Source: Planctomycetaceae bacterium | GTDB lineage: Bacteria > Planctomycetota > Planctomycetia > Pirellulales > Pirellulaceae | DNA length: 64,000 nucleotides | Reading direction: 5' to 3' | Assembly: GCA_020638995.1 (NCBI GenBank) | Contig: JACKHM010000001.1 | Span: forward strand, 248,001-312,000 | In this document: positions 37,006-45,731 of the stretch, one piece after another | How positions within the stretch are numbered: position 1 is the first letter of the stretch | Layout of the letters: each line of letters starts with the position of its first letter | Notes under the pieces: model-generated | The model's input: the letters and a program-made list of their open reading frames with translations, nothing else | What the model was told of the DNA's origin: nothing | Databases searched by the model: none | Program-made: the position numbers and the translations under genes

Positions 37006-38574
37006 CTAGTCTTCTTCACTTCGTTTGGACAAGTGCTTCTTCGCGGATTGAACAAGCTTACGTAACTCGTCGATCGTCGTCAGCTTATCCCATTCTTTTC
37101 GAGCCAGCGCCGTCAGCCCGCCTTCAGGCTGTTTCATTTCGTTCTTAAAGTAATGGATAAATACGGCGCCAATCCATCGCGTGATCAGCGCCTGGACGAT
37201 ACCTTGCAGCAACTGACCGGCAAGTGTCCCGACGCCCGGAACTGACTTCAACATCGAAGCCACAACGGGTGCAATTACTGGAGTTGCGGCGCTAACCCCC
37301 AGGATAGAAATCAAGTTTTTCCCTAACTGGCCGACTAAGGTCACTGCCGCGTTGAGATCGATGTCTTGACGATAAACCCGCCCCAGATCTACAACCATCT
37401 TTGTCGAAATCGCACACCCCGCGATTAGATCGACGATTGGAAATGGATTCAGTGCGGCCGCACCGCCGGCCCCCCACATGTACTTATCGACGGTTTCCCA
37501 AGCTCGACGATCCAACGACTCTTCGACTCTACGTCTTGCTTCTTCGACCAGGCCGCGAGATTGCAGCAAGAGATTACACAACAGGAGATCACGTCCGTCG
37601 CGTTGTACAATCTTCATCATTCGCTCGGCCAGTGGGCTGATATCAATCGGAACATCGACCATCTCTTCCGTCTCTGTACCATCTCTCAGCACACGTACTC
37701 GAGGTCGTTGCGTTGTCTGCGAACGCACAGCAACGATATCGCTGGCACCGACATAGCTTTTGACTTGCCCGTGAATCTGCCCGAGTAGCGACTTGCGTTC
37801 CTCTGCGTCATACCAATCTTCTTTGTTCAGACAAATCAGGACCCGCTTCTCCATATCGCCCAATTGCTTGAGCAACTCGAACTCCCATTCCCGTAACGGT
37901 CCGTCAACCACCAACAACACCAGGTCCGCATCCTTTGCTGATAAGGCTGACAGTGATCCACGCGGGGCACCATCAACCTCGCCCAGCCCTGGTGTATCCA
38001 CAAGCATCACCCGATCGACTCCCGGCCAAGGGACCTCGTTTCGCTGAGCCGTCGTGCCGCCTTTCAGATCTGTCACGAACACATCGTCACCGGCTAGTGC
38101 ATTCAATAACGAAGACTTGCCGCTGGAGATCGCGCCAAACGCCACAATTTCCAACTGCTTCGACTCTCGCTTTTCGGCAATCTTCCGCGCTAGCGGGTCG
38201 AGTTCGCGGCGGAACGCTTCGTCGCGGGCGAGTTCCGCCTGGAGATCATCGACGGCATTCAAGTTTTCGTCGACCTCGAACTCTCGCTGCTCGCGCGTCA
38301 GTTCGCTTGGGTTCTTCACTCGCCGGGCATGGCGTTCGCGTTTCCGAAGAGTGCGGCTCCAGAGACGCCACAGAATCGCAACTGTACAACCCAGCAGCAA
38401 TAGCGCCCCGGTGCTAACGAGTCCTGCATAGACGTAAACCAACCATTGCGGCGTATCCTTTGGCAGGGAGTTGAAGATTGCCGCAATCTTTGGTGGAACC
38501 GTCAACAGCAATGCTCCGAGACACGCCAGCACGACAATCAGCAGCAAGCCGTTGGTCGCACGATTCGTTTTCAT
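37006..38574 (-). CDS. Membrane GTPase, second paralogue with two N-terminal helices
   Basis: The 522-residue protein opens with two membrane helices (LLLIVVLACLGALLLTVPP and WLVYVYAGLVSTGALLLLG), then a charged coiled coil to about 140. The GTPase domain has G1 GAISSGKS at 147-154, G3 DTPG at 193-196 and G4 NKED at 250-253. A second hydrophobic region (about 360-450) holds glycine- and alanine-rich helices like those of the downstream paralogue. The G1-to-G3 text matches that paralogue closely, so the two arose by duplication. It is probably anchored in the cytoplasmic membrane with the GTPase inside. Confidence 0.82.
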   Translation of the reverse strand: MKTNRATNGLLLIVVLACLGALLLTVPPKIAAIFNSLPKDTPQWLVYVYAGLVSTGALLLLGCTVAILWRLWSRTLRKRERHARRVKNPSELTREQREFEVDENLNAVDDLQAELARDEAFRRELDPLARKIAEKRESKQLEIVAFGAISSGKSSLLNALAGDDVFVTDLKGGTTAQRNEVPWPGVDRVMLVDTPGLGEVDGAPRGSLSALSAKDADLVLLVVDGPLREWEFELLKQLGDMEKRVLICLNKEDWYDAEERKSLLGQIHGQVKSYVGASDIVAVRSQTTQRPRVRVLRDGTETEEMVDVPIDISPLAERMMKIVQRDGRDLLLCNLLLQSRGLVEEARRRVEESLDRRAWETVDKYMWGAGGAAALNPFPIVDLIAGCAISTKMVVDLGRVYRQDIDLNAAVTLVGQLGKNLISILGVSAATPVIAPVVASMLKSVPGVGTLAGQLLQGIVQALITRWIGAVFIHYFKNEMKQPEGGLTALARKEWDKLTTIDELRKLVQSAKKHLSKRSEED

Positions 38575-38774
38575 CGGGGAAACTCAAGAGAAATTTAGGG
38601 ATCTCGGTAGCATCTGCCGTTACAGATTGGTATCAGCTATTCGTTTTTGAGGCCACAGAATTCAAGGGATCTTCGTGGGAAGACCGCTCAAACAGGTTCC
38701 GTTTATGGTAATTACGAGGAACGAAATACCCTAGCAAGCTCAATTTCACGGATCGCTCTATCCCAAAACGCAAA

Positions 38775-38807
38775 GAATCCCCGGCATCTCTGGGACGCCG
38801 AGGATTC
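38775..38807 (-). terminator. Rho-independent terminator of the Lys/Ala-rich protein gene
   Basis: An 11-base stem (38775-38785 with 38797-38807, ten pairs) closes an 11-base loop. On the minus strand it is followed by TTTGCGTTTT. It lies 33 bases beyond the stop of the gene at 38841. Confidence 0.75.
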
Positions 38808-38840
38808 GTGCATCGATTAAACGAGCGGAGGACCAGAGGC

Positions 38841-39329
38841 CTACTCGTCTGTCTTCTTTTTCTTCTTTCCCGCTCCCTTGCCTGCGGCAACGCCAGCTGC
38901 CTTGGCTTGCTCGGGAGTCAACAGCTTCGCAACCGCCGCGGTAAATTTCTTTTGCAGTTCTTGCGAGCTTGCAAGAGCCGCCTTTTGCTCGTCGGTCAAA
39001 TTAACCGCGGCTTCCACAGCAGCCTGCAAGTCCTTGCCCTTCTTTCCGTCAGCCGCAGCCGCCTTGCGAGCTTCGGCCATGGCCTTTTGGGCGTCACCAA
39101 GCCCCTTGCGAGCTTCAGCCAACTTCGGTCCGTACTCCTTGGCGAGCGCTTCGACCTTCTCTACAGTCACTTCATCAGCACCCGAGTCTTTGACTTTCTT
39201 AACAATTGCGGCCAGCGGGTTGCCGGCGCCCTTCTCGCCTTTCTTCTTTTTCTTTTCTTGGGCCGACATAGGAGCAGCGATCACAACTGCTAGTGCCAAA
39301 AGCGTGATGGTCTTCAAAACATTCTTCAT
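38841..39329 (-). CDS. Exported Lys/Ala-rich helical protein
   Basis: A signal peptide (MKNVLKTITLLALAVVIAA, then PMSA|QE) leads into a 140-residue mature protein rich in lysine and alanine. It is almost entirely predicted helix, with lysine clusters at both ends (KKKKKGEKG; GKKKKKTDE). LTDEQKAAL and LTPEQAKAAG resemble the LTxxQ motif of Spy/CpxP-type periplasmic proteins, which are small helical chaperones or stress sensors; the match is only to the motif. It is likely periplasmic. It is monocistronic, with a terminator just downstream and the terminator of the DUF1501 operon upstream. Confidence 0.75.
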   Translation of the reverse strand: MKNVLKTITLLALAVVIAAPMSAQEKKKKKGEKGAGNPLAAIVKKVKDSGADEVTVEKVEALAKEYGPKLAEARKGLGDAQKAMAEARKAAAADGKKGKDLQAAVEAAVNLTDEQKAALASSQELQKKFTAAVAKLLTPEQAKAAGVAAGKGAGKKKKKTDE

Positions 39330-39457
39330 CGTTGGGTCTCCGAAAAATCTAGAGAGGTGTAGTCATCCGAGGTACAATCCGTCGACCCTGGACTTCGGTC
39401 AAGGTACAAGTTGAGCCCACTGTCCTGCGAGCCCGAAAGAATCGACACGAAAGGCCA

Positions 39458-39488
39458 ACCTTCCGACGGATTGAACCCGTCGGAAGGT
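39458..39488 (-). terminator. Strong hairpin ending the DUF1549/DUF1501 operon
   Basis: A perfect 12-base stem (39458-39469 with 39477-39488) closes a seven-base loop, 13 bases after the DUF1501 stop. The downstream minus-strand sequence has only a short T stretch (GGCCTTTCG), so termination may be partial. Confidence 0.65.
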
Positions 39489-39501
39489 CGCCTGTTCCGT
39501 C

Positions 39502-40836
39502 TTACGCAAACATTTTTCGGATTACCGAACCGTCACGAACGATCGTGATTGGGCGCCCCGTGTTCGTCTGGTATTCCTTAGTATGATCGATACCGACGTT
39601 GTGATAGAACGACGCGGCTACATCGTCTGGAGTAAACCCTTCATTCGCTGGCATTGATGCTTTCTCGTCGCTTTCGCCGAGAGCTTGTCCGCCACGAATC
39701 GATCCACCGGCTTGCAGCATAAACATGCAGCGAGGATAGTGATCGCGGCCGCCTTCGGCAGTGCGACTGTTAATCTTCGGCGTACGGCCAAACTCGCCGG
39801 TAACGAAGATCGCAGTCGAATCAAGTAGGCCCTTTTGCTCTAAACCATTCAGCAAGGCCGACAGGCCGGTATCGAGTTGCGGCAACAAGCCTGGATTACG
39901 GCCATTGCCTTTGCTCAGCCGAGTCCAGTTATCTTGATGCGTGTCCCAACCACCGAGCTGGAGCGTGATAAATCTTACGCCCGACTCAACTAACCGTGTT
40001 GCCAGTAAGCAACTCGCACCGAACGCGTCCTCACCGAATTGCTCGGAAAACGCTGGTGATTCCTTGCTAATGTCAAACGCATCACGAGATCGCTTGGAAG
40101 TGATGATCGAATGCGCCTGTTCGCTGAAACGATCTAGACCGTCCAATAACTGGCTGTCGGCTTCCACCGCACGGAATGTGGAATCCAGATCGCTCAACAA
40201 ATTCTGTCGTTTCTCGACCTGAGCGACGGTTAAACCGCCCTGCAAAGAAATACCTCGCACACTGAATGCCTGACCAACCTTTGGCGTGGCCCCGGTGTTT
40301 AAAGGAGCGTACTTGACGCCCAGGAATCCGGGACGTTGTTGTGGGTTGTTTGGAACGGCCACAAATGAGGGCAGGTCAGTCGGATTTTGCAACTCCGTTT
40401 CCTTGGCCACCACCGCGCCGTAACCAGGATATTCCAACGAAGGAAGCGGACGGCTTCCGGTGTTGACGTATTCTTGACCGAGGGCATGAGCACCCAGCGT
40501 GTGGCTGACGCCTCGGAGAATTACGAACTTGTCCATGCACTTTGCGAGCTTCGGCAAATGTTCGCTGATTTGGATGCCGGGGACATTGGTGTCGATCGGG
40601 TTGAACTTACCGCGGTATTCGCTGGCCGCGTTCGGTTTGAGATCAAACGTGTCCATGTGCGATGGACCGCCAGGCAAGTTTACGAAGATGGCGGACATCC
40701 CGCGCGATTGCTCGGCCACATCACCGGCTTCGACAAGCTGTAGATAGTTGGCGAGGGTCAAACCAGTGCCGCCAAGCACACCGACCTTCAGAAAATCGCG
40801 CCGCTTCACTCCGTCACATGTCTTATGGATTCTCAT
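39502..40836 (-). CDS. DUF1501 family protein with Tat signal
   Basis: The 444-residue protein begins with a twin-arginine signal (VKRRDFLKVGVLGGTGLTLA), so it is exported folded. It shows the DUF1501 pattern: FVNLPGGPSHMDTFDLKPNA, RGVSHTLGAHALGQEY, ITLQLGGWDTHQDNW and TGEFGRTPKIN. The fold is related to sulfatases and phosphatases and the His/Asp residues suggest metal binding, but no activity is proven. A Shine-Dalgarno (AAGGA) lies six bases before the ATG. As is usual in planctomycetes, it follows a DUF1549/DUF1553 gene on the same strand, 94 bases away, and it closes the operon. Confidence 0.92.
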   Translation of the reverse strand: MRIHKTCDGVKRRDFLKVGVLGGTGLTLANYLQLVEAGDVAEQSRGMSAIFVNLPGGPSHMDTFDLKPNAASEYRGKFNPIDTNVPGIQISEHLPKLAKCMDKFVILRGVSHTLGAHALGQEYVNTGSRPLPSLEYPGYGAVVAKETELQNPTDLPSFVAVPNNPQQRPGFLGVKYAPLNTGATPKVGQAFSVRGISLQGGLTVAQVEKRQNLLSDLDSTFRAVEADSQLLDGLDRFSEQAHSIITSKRSRDAFDISKESPAFSEQFGEDAFGASCLLATRLVESGVRFITLQLGGWDTHQDNWTRLSKGNGRNPGLLPQLDTGLSALLNGLEQKGLLDSTAIFVTGEFGRTPKINSRTAEGGRDHYPRCMFMLQAGGSIRGGQALGESDEKASMPANEGFTPDDVAASFYHNVGIDHTKEYQTNTGRPITIVRDGSVIRKMFA

Positions 40837-40905
40837 TCTTCGTCCTTTCGGGTTTTACGCACTTGATTTGCGTGCCTGTGTTTTTGCTGACTATTCTCGG
40901 AAACC

Positions 40906-40924
40906 GGCACGCGGGCCGCGTGCC
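40906..40924. repeat. GC-rich palindrome between two operon genes
   Basis: The 19-base sequence ggcacgcg-ggc-cgcgtgcc forms a perfect eight-pair stem with a three-base loop. It lies six bases after the stop of the DUF1549/1553 gene. No T-run follows, so it may protect mRNA or be a repeat unit rather than a terminator. Confidence 0.7.
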
Positions 40925-40930
40925 CTACGA

Positions 40931-43621
40931 TCAATGGTTGACAATGAACTCCTTCGTGTTAATGAGTGCCCATAGGACATCGCCGAGTCCTTCGACGGGA
41001 TCGTTCGCGTCGTGAACATAAGCCACCGAACGAGTCAATTCATTCTGCGTTGGATAGCGACTCAACGTACGAAGGTACGCGTCGGTGATGAAGTCATTTA
41101 CTTTTTCATCACTCGACTCGCTCGCCTTTTCAGCGGCCTTCGCAATGCTCGCATTAAGCTCATCGAGTTGCTTCTCCATCTGAGCGATGCGACTCTGAGC
41201 CTTGGCGATCTGCTGTTCGCTCTTCGCTTTTTCAGCTCGCTCTAACTGCTTCTCGGCCGACTTCAGCTGGCTTTCGAGAGAATTAATCTTACGCTCGAGG
41301 GCGGCGTCGTCTGACGACGCTGGCTTCAACGCGCGAGCCACGCCGTCCAGCCAAGTTCCGCGATTCGCATCGACCAATCCGAGAACTTCGCGGTCGTTTT
41401 GAAGAAAGACAGTTTGCAGCAGGCTCGGCTCAGAAGAGCGGTCACAATCGCAGTTACTTTCGCGAGTCGATTTGCCGAAGACTGACAAAGCAAAGCTTGC
41501 TCCATTGCCAGTCGCCGTGCGGGCGCCAGCGGTCGCAATCGCGATCGCTCGCCCATCGATGCTCTCGCACAACTCTTTGGCCTTCGCATCAGAAGCCGTC
41601 GCTTGTTGGATCGCGTCGTAGGCAACCTCAGCCGGCAGGCGGCGAGCCACAGAACGGCTAAAGTTGCGCTCATCCAACTTGTTGGTCTCGTTGGGCTGCC
41701 AACTACGTTGATAGGTATCGCTGTTGATGATCGTGCGATGCACCCACTTCATGTCGAAGCCGTTCTCGATAAAGCCCGTTGATAGGTAGTCGAGCAAAGC
41801 TTTATTGCTGGGTGGATTTGCAAGGTTCAAATCGTCTGGAGGATTGACGATACCGGCATTGAAGTAAGAAGCCCAGGCGCGATTGACAAAGGCTTTAGCG
41901 AAAAATGGATTCTCCGCGCCGCGGAGCCAATCCATCAGCACCTTGCGTGGGTCGTCAACCGCCACCACGTCAACTACGTCGCCTCCCAACAGTTTTCCGT
42001 TGTCGAATTCGGGATATTCTTCATCAGGGTTCCGCGTTCGCTGCAACCGGCTTGTCGTCGAGATCGTTCCGAAGGGAATCGTTTTGCCTTCCTTCAGCAA
42101 ACCGGGCAACTCCCTTCTCAATTCGTTGCCGCGTTTTCCTGAAACACCAAGTTCTTCGATCAACTTGTTGTATTCCTTACGATACTCCGAGGGAGCATTC
42201 GCATTTGCGGGCTGAATCCGGGCGAAGAAATTCTTGAACTGATGAAAGTCGTCTTTTGACCACACATCAAATGGATGCTTATGACACTGTGCACACTGGA
42301 TTCGCAAGCCCATAAACGAGTAAGCGAAGCCAATTGCTCGCGCTTCCATGTTGTTGCTAAAGTCTCGGCGTGACCAGTAATACTCCATCGCTGGCAAGTC
42401 CGCATACGACTTGTCGCCATCCCGATAGGTGTCGCTCATCATCCTGCAGTACTCAAGATAAGTCTGCTCGGGCTGCATATTGTTGCTGGCAATTATCCCT
42501 TCAACGATCTTGTCGTAAGTCATGTTTTGTTCGACGCGACGATAGATCCAGTCGTACCAGTCTTGACTTGGGGAGGGCCGATTGCCGAGCGGCGACACAT
42601 TGTTCAAGTTCTGCGTGTTATTGCCCGTAAAGTCGCAAAGCTTTGTCGACCACCATGCCGCATAGGCAGGTGTATTGAGTAGCTCGTCAACTTTCTTCGC
42701 TCGCTTGTCAGTCGATTCGTCGGCTAAAAAGACCTCGACTTCCTTGGCTGTGGGTAGCGTACCCGTGAGGTCCAATCTAACTCGGCGCAGGAACTCGGCG
42801 TCTGTACACACTTCGGACGGCACGACTCCTAACTTACGCAGCTTTTCAATCACCAATTCATCGACTTTCGTCTTCGCCGCCAGTTTTGGATACTTGTCGC
42901 CAACGAGATCTGTAACGGGCCGAATGACCGGAACGGGCACGACCGCCTTGTCGTAGGAGATGACCAAGTGCGTATCACCCCGATTCGTTGCGGTCACGAG
43001 ACCGTTTTGATCGATCGTCGCGACTTGATCATCGTTCGATTGAAAGCGGCACAGCGGAGTAACGTCCTCTTGGCTGCCGTCCTCCCAAATAGCAATCGCT
43101 TTGACTTGCACCTCTTCGCCCGTCTTGCTTAGCAAGATTTCGTCGGGAACTATCTTTAACTGCACAAGCTTCTGAATGCTGTCCGCCTCAAACTTGGCTC
43201 CCCCTTCGATCCATCGACGGATGACGTTGTATTGCCAAGAATCTTTCTCGTAGCGTTTGCCGCCCTCATGCATATCGCCATCAATCGGTTTGGCGATAAT
43301 CAAACTTTCAAGCGGGTTCGCGCGGTCTACTCTCGGACTGTCCTCTTGAAAAAGTGCGTCGTGGTCGAGCTTGAAGTCGTAGCCGAACAAGGACAAACGA
43401 AAACCACCCTGACCTTGGAACGAACCGTGGCAAGCGCGACCATTGCAGCCAAGCCGTCCAAAGAGCGGCACGACGTGCTTCTGAAAATCGGGCGTCTCTT
43501 CGACATCGGCTTTTGCAAAACGCTTATCAATTGACGCAGCGACATTTTCGGCAACAGCCGGCACGGATGCGCCGACGAACACAAGACAAACGGCCAACGA
43601 GATAAAAAGTCTTAGTCGCAT
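40931..43621 (-). CDS. DUF1549/DUF1553 protein with cytochrome-like motifs and Ig-like domain
   Basis: From the ATG at 43621, which has GGAGG eight bases upstream, the protein has 896 residues and a signal peptide (LRLFISLAVCLVFVGASVPA). A PSCyt-like segment has LGCNGRACHGSFQGQGG, a C-x4-C-H variant. A bacterial Ig-like (BIG2) domain follows (VATIDQNGLVTATNRGDTHL). DUF1549 holds a CxxCH (IQCAQCHKHPFDVW, about residue 444), and DUF1553 holds the C-terminal half. A coiled coil of Glu, Lys and Gln residues near the end interrupts DUF1553. The protein is periplasmic or on the surface, with possible haem sites; its activity is unknown. Confidence 0.9.
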   Translation of the reverse strand: MRLRLFISLAVCLVFVGASVPAVAENVAASIDKRFAKADVEETPDFQKHVVPLFGRLGCNGRACHGSFQGQGGFRLSLFGYDFKLDHDALFQEDSPRVDRANPLESLIIAKPIDGDMHEGGKRYEKDSWQYNVIRRWIEGGAKFEADSIQKLVQLKIVPDEILLSKTGEEVQVKAIAIWEDGSQEDVTPLCRFQSNDDQVATIDQNGLVTATNRGDTHLVISYDKAVVPVPVIRPVTDLVGDKYPKLAAKTKVDELVIEKLRKLGVVPSEVCTDAEFLRRVRLDLTGTLPTAKEVEVFLADESTDKRAKKVDELLNTPAYAAWWSTKLCDFTGNNTQNLNNVSPLGNRPSPSQDWYDWIYRRVEQNMTYDKIVEGIIASNNMQPEQTYLEYCRMMSDTYRDGDKSYADLPAMEYYWSRRDFSNNMEARAIGFAYSFMGLRIQCAQCHKHPFDVWSKDDFHQFKNFFARIQPANANAPSEYRKEYNKLIEELGVSGKRGNELRRELPGLLKEGKTIPFGTISTTSRLQRTRNPDEEYPEFDNGKLLGGDVVDVVAVDDPRKVLMDWLRGAENPFFAKAFVNRAWASYFNAGIVNPPDDLNLANPPSNKALLDYLSTGFIENGFDMKWVHRTIINSDTYQRSWQPNETNKLDERNFSRSVARRLPAEVAYDAIQQATASDAKAKELCESIDGRAIAIATAGARTATGNGASFALSVFGKSTRESNCDCDRSSEPSLLQTVFLQNDREVLGLVDANRGTWLDGVARALKPASSDDAALERKINSLESQLKSAEKQLERAEKAKSEQQIAKAQSRIAQMEKQLDELNASIAKAAEKASESSDEKVNDFITDAYLRTLSRYPTQNELTRSVAYVHDANDPVEGLGDVLWALINTKEFIVNH

Positions 43622-43701
43622 TCGTTCCCTCCGGGAAATTGGCGTGTCACAAGTTACAGTCCAGTCAGTCACACGGGGCGCAACCGCCGTACCTTGCGAT
43701 G

Positions 43702-44346
43702 CTAGGCAGGATCTTTTGTGTTTTTTGGAGCGGCAGGCTTACGATTCCTACCGCTAACATTGCGTTCGATGTTTTTCACAGCCTTCGTCAGCGTCGTAAA
43801 CTTTCGTTCGACCGACGCGTCCGCCCCATTCTCTTGTGCCGTGATCTGTTCGTCAATCTTTGCGAGTCGACCAGCCAGCCGTTCACGTTCGTGACGAAGG
43901 ATAGCAAGCTCGAGTTGCTGCTCCTCTTGAAGCACCTTGCGCAGGTCTTTCAAGAGCGATGCGTCATACCCCATCTGTAATCTCGCAGTCAAGAGCTGAC
44001 GACGTGATTGTGCCTGCCAAAGACCAAGCTCAATTCGATACCGTTCCGGATCTCGCTTCTCGAACTGGGCGAGACGCTCGTTGGCTCGTGACAAATCGCG
44101 AATAGCTCGATTGTACTCTTCAGGCAAACCTTCTTTGAGATGAATCAACAATTCAAACAAGTCTTTATGATGCTGTTGCACCAACGAGACGGCAGCCGCT
44201 TCCTGTTCAACCGTAATCTCGATCGGCGACTTGGCGACAGGCGTTTTCTCACGATCGGACTTTTTCTTCGAAGCGTCGTTATCTGCCCAAGCCAATAACG
44301 GGACCGCGATCAAAGTCATCGCCGAGACAGACAATAAAACACGCAC
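43702..44346 (-). CDS. Exported coiled-coil protein in the ECF sigma operon
   Basis: The GTG start at 44346 has AGGAG ten bases upstream. The 214-residue protein has a signal peptide (VLLSVSAMTLIAVPLLAWA), a basic linker, and a long charged helical region (about 45-185) with coiled-coil character, for example LSRANERLAQFEKRDPERY and EQQLELAILRHERERLAGRL. It ends in a basic, Pro-rich tail. It follows the anti-sigma-like gene by seven bases. I recognise no domain. The position suggests that it reports on or protects the periplasm in the same response. Confidence 0.8.
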   Translation of the reverse strand: MRVLLSVSAMTLIAVPLLAWADNDASKKKSDREKTPVAKSPIEITVEQEAAAVSLVQQHHKDLFELLIHLKEGLPEEYNRAIRDLSRANERLAQFEKRDPERYRIELGLWQAQSRRQLLTARLQMGYDASLLKDLRKVLQEEQQLELAILRHERERLAGRLAKIDEQITAQENGADASVERKFTTLTKAVKNIERNVSGRNRKPAAPKNTKDPA

Positions 44347-44353
44347 GAGCTAC

Positions 44354-44911
44354 TTACTCCTGAACTCCAAAATCCGGCCCGATCTCACTATCCATCTGCC
44401 CAAGAGCAGCCAGCATCCAGCTAGGGGGCACAAGCGAGTGTTCATAATCGGAATCCGAGGAGACCCCATCAAACGAATCCGCCAGTGCGACACTGTTCAC
44501 TGACTTCGACTCAATTAACTCGTGACGAGATTCAGCCCAGGCAAGCGCGAGTTGTGCCGAGTCCACGGATCGACCCGCACCTGAATTTCCGGGGACTCCA
44601 TCCAAAAGAGGCTGCGATGTAGGCACCAGGCAGACCGCCAAGAGCAAGGCTAAGGTGGAGCCTAGCGCGACGAGTGCGACGGCAGGTGACTTTTTTTCCC
44701 AACGCGAGCGATGTCTTGGAGCGGTTGCGACCGCGCCGCGCGACAACGCTTGGTGAATCATTGCCGACTGCTCAACGACTCGGGCAACTGCCTCGCGAGC
44801 CGCTTGATCGGTTAACAACTGCGACTCAAAGTCACTGACTTCGGTCGCGTCCAACTCATTGGCGACATATCGAAATGCCAACCAACTCAGTTTGTCTCGC
44901 ACTTCGCTCAT
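44354..44911 (-). CDS. Putative membrane anti-sigma factor
   Basis: From the ATG at 44911 the protein has 185 residues. The cytosolic N-terminal part (MSEVRDKLSWLAFRYVANEL) is helical and resembles the sigma-binding domain of anti-sigma factors, although no zinc-binding H-x3-C-x2-C is present. One membrane helix follows (AVALVALGSTLALLLAVCLV), then a short periplasmic part. It sits directly downstream of the ECF sigma gene, 48 bases away, the usual place for its partner. The assignment rests mainly on that context and on topology. Confidence 0.7.
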   Translation of the reverse strand: MSEVRDKLSWLAFRYVANELDATEVSDFESQLLTDQAAREAVARVVEQSAMIHQALSRGAVATAPRHRSRWEKKSPAVALVALGSTLALLLAVCLVPTSQPLLDGVPGNSGAGRSVDSAQLALAWAESRHELIESKSVNSVALADSFDGVSSDSDYEHSLVPPSWMLAALGQMDSEIGPDFGVQE

Positions 44912-44959
44912 CTCTCCGGCCCAGCCCCGCCTATGTGGATCTAAAACAACCAACGGTTT

Positions 44960-45472
44960 CTACTCTGACTCTAATCTGTTCCGTAACTTCGCAAGTGCGG
45001 TTCGCATTCTCCCCAAGGCCGTCCCTAGCGGGATCTTCAACTCATCGGCGATTACCGCAAACGTCTTCTCCTCGTAGATTCTCATCCGCACAATTCGTTG
45101 CTGCTCGGGCTGCAACTCCTCGATGGCGGCACGAACACGTTCAACCTCTTCGTTTTGAACAAGTGGGTCACTATCTCGATAGAAATCCGAACTCCAGGCC
45201 ACTCGCTCCAGAACATTTTTCCCTGTCTTTTGCCTTCGCCGCACGACTAAAGCTTCGTTGTATGCGACGCGGAACAACCAAGCCTTCCTCGACTCCTCAC
45301 TCGTCTCGTGGCCACGTTCGACCATTTTGGTGAACGCTGCCTGAAGGGCATCGTTCGCGAGTTGATGATCCCGCAGAACACCGACCAAGAACCGCAACAA
45401 CTCCTGAGAGTGCTGCTCGAAAAGTGCCGCGACGACTGCGGAATCGAGTTTGCCTTCGTCAGCGGCGCTCAA
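44960..45472 (-). CDS. ECF-type RNA polymerase sigma factor
   Basis: Region 2 (LFEQHSQELLRFLVGVLR, then DHQLANDALQAAFTKM) and region 4 (AAIEELQPEQQRIVRMRIYE, then FAVIADELKIPLGTALGRM) are both complete and spaced as in ECF sigma factors. The frame opens with a TTG at 45502. A second TTG at 45472 has AGGA about eight bases upstream, so I prefer it (170 residues). No ATG is available in this stretch. It leads an operon with an anti-sigma-like gene, a coiled-coil protein and the DUF1549/DUF1501 pair, which are its likely targets. It is divergent from the permease gene at 45732. Confidence 0.88.
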   Translation of the reverse strand: MSAADEGKLDSAVVAALFEQHSQELLRFLVGVLRDHQLANDALQAAFTKMVERGHETSEESRKAWLFRVAYNEALVVRRRQKTGKNVLERVAWSSDFYRDSDPLVQNEEVERVRAAIEELQPEQQRIVRMRIYEEKTFAVIADELKIPLGTALGRMRTALAKLRNRLESE

Positions 45473-45663
45473 AGTGGTGTTCCTGCTGTTTCCAGCCTTC
45501 AACGCCTTCCGTATGGGATGCGCGAGTGCTTCGCATTATTGGGCGGTGGTGCGAACTTTTTCCAATAATGGTCGTAAAGTGTGTAATTGTAGTATTTTTC
45601 GCCGACTTACTGGGGCGTTGCCAGCCGCCCGAAGGCTCCTCGGCAAGCTTCGAACCGGCTGAC

Positions 45664-45669
45664 TATAAT
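45664..45669 (+). promoter_or_regulatory. Candidate -10 box for the ABC permease gene
   Basis: A perfect TATAAT lies 62 bases before the permease start. No good -35 hexamer stands at the right distance, so this is a weak call. Confidence 0.35.
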
Positions 45670-45731
45670 GGCACGTCGCCGTACGCTCAACGAGCCTCTG
45701 GCCGAGCAAATTTTCACGCAGGAGCATCCGT

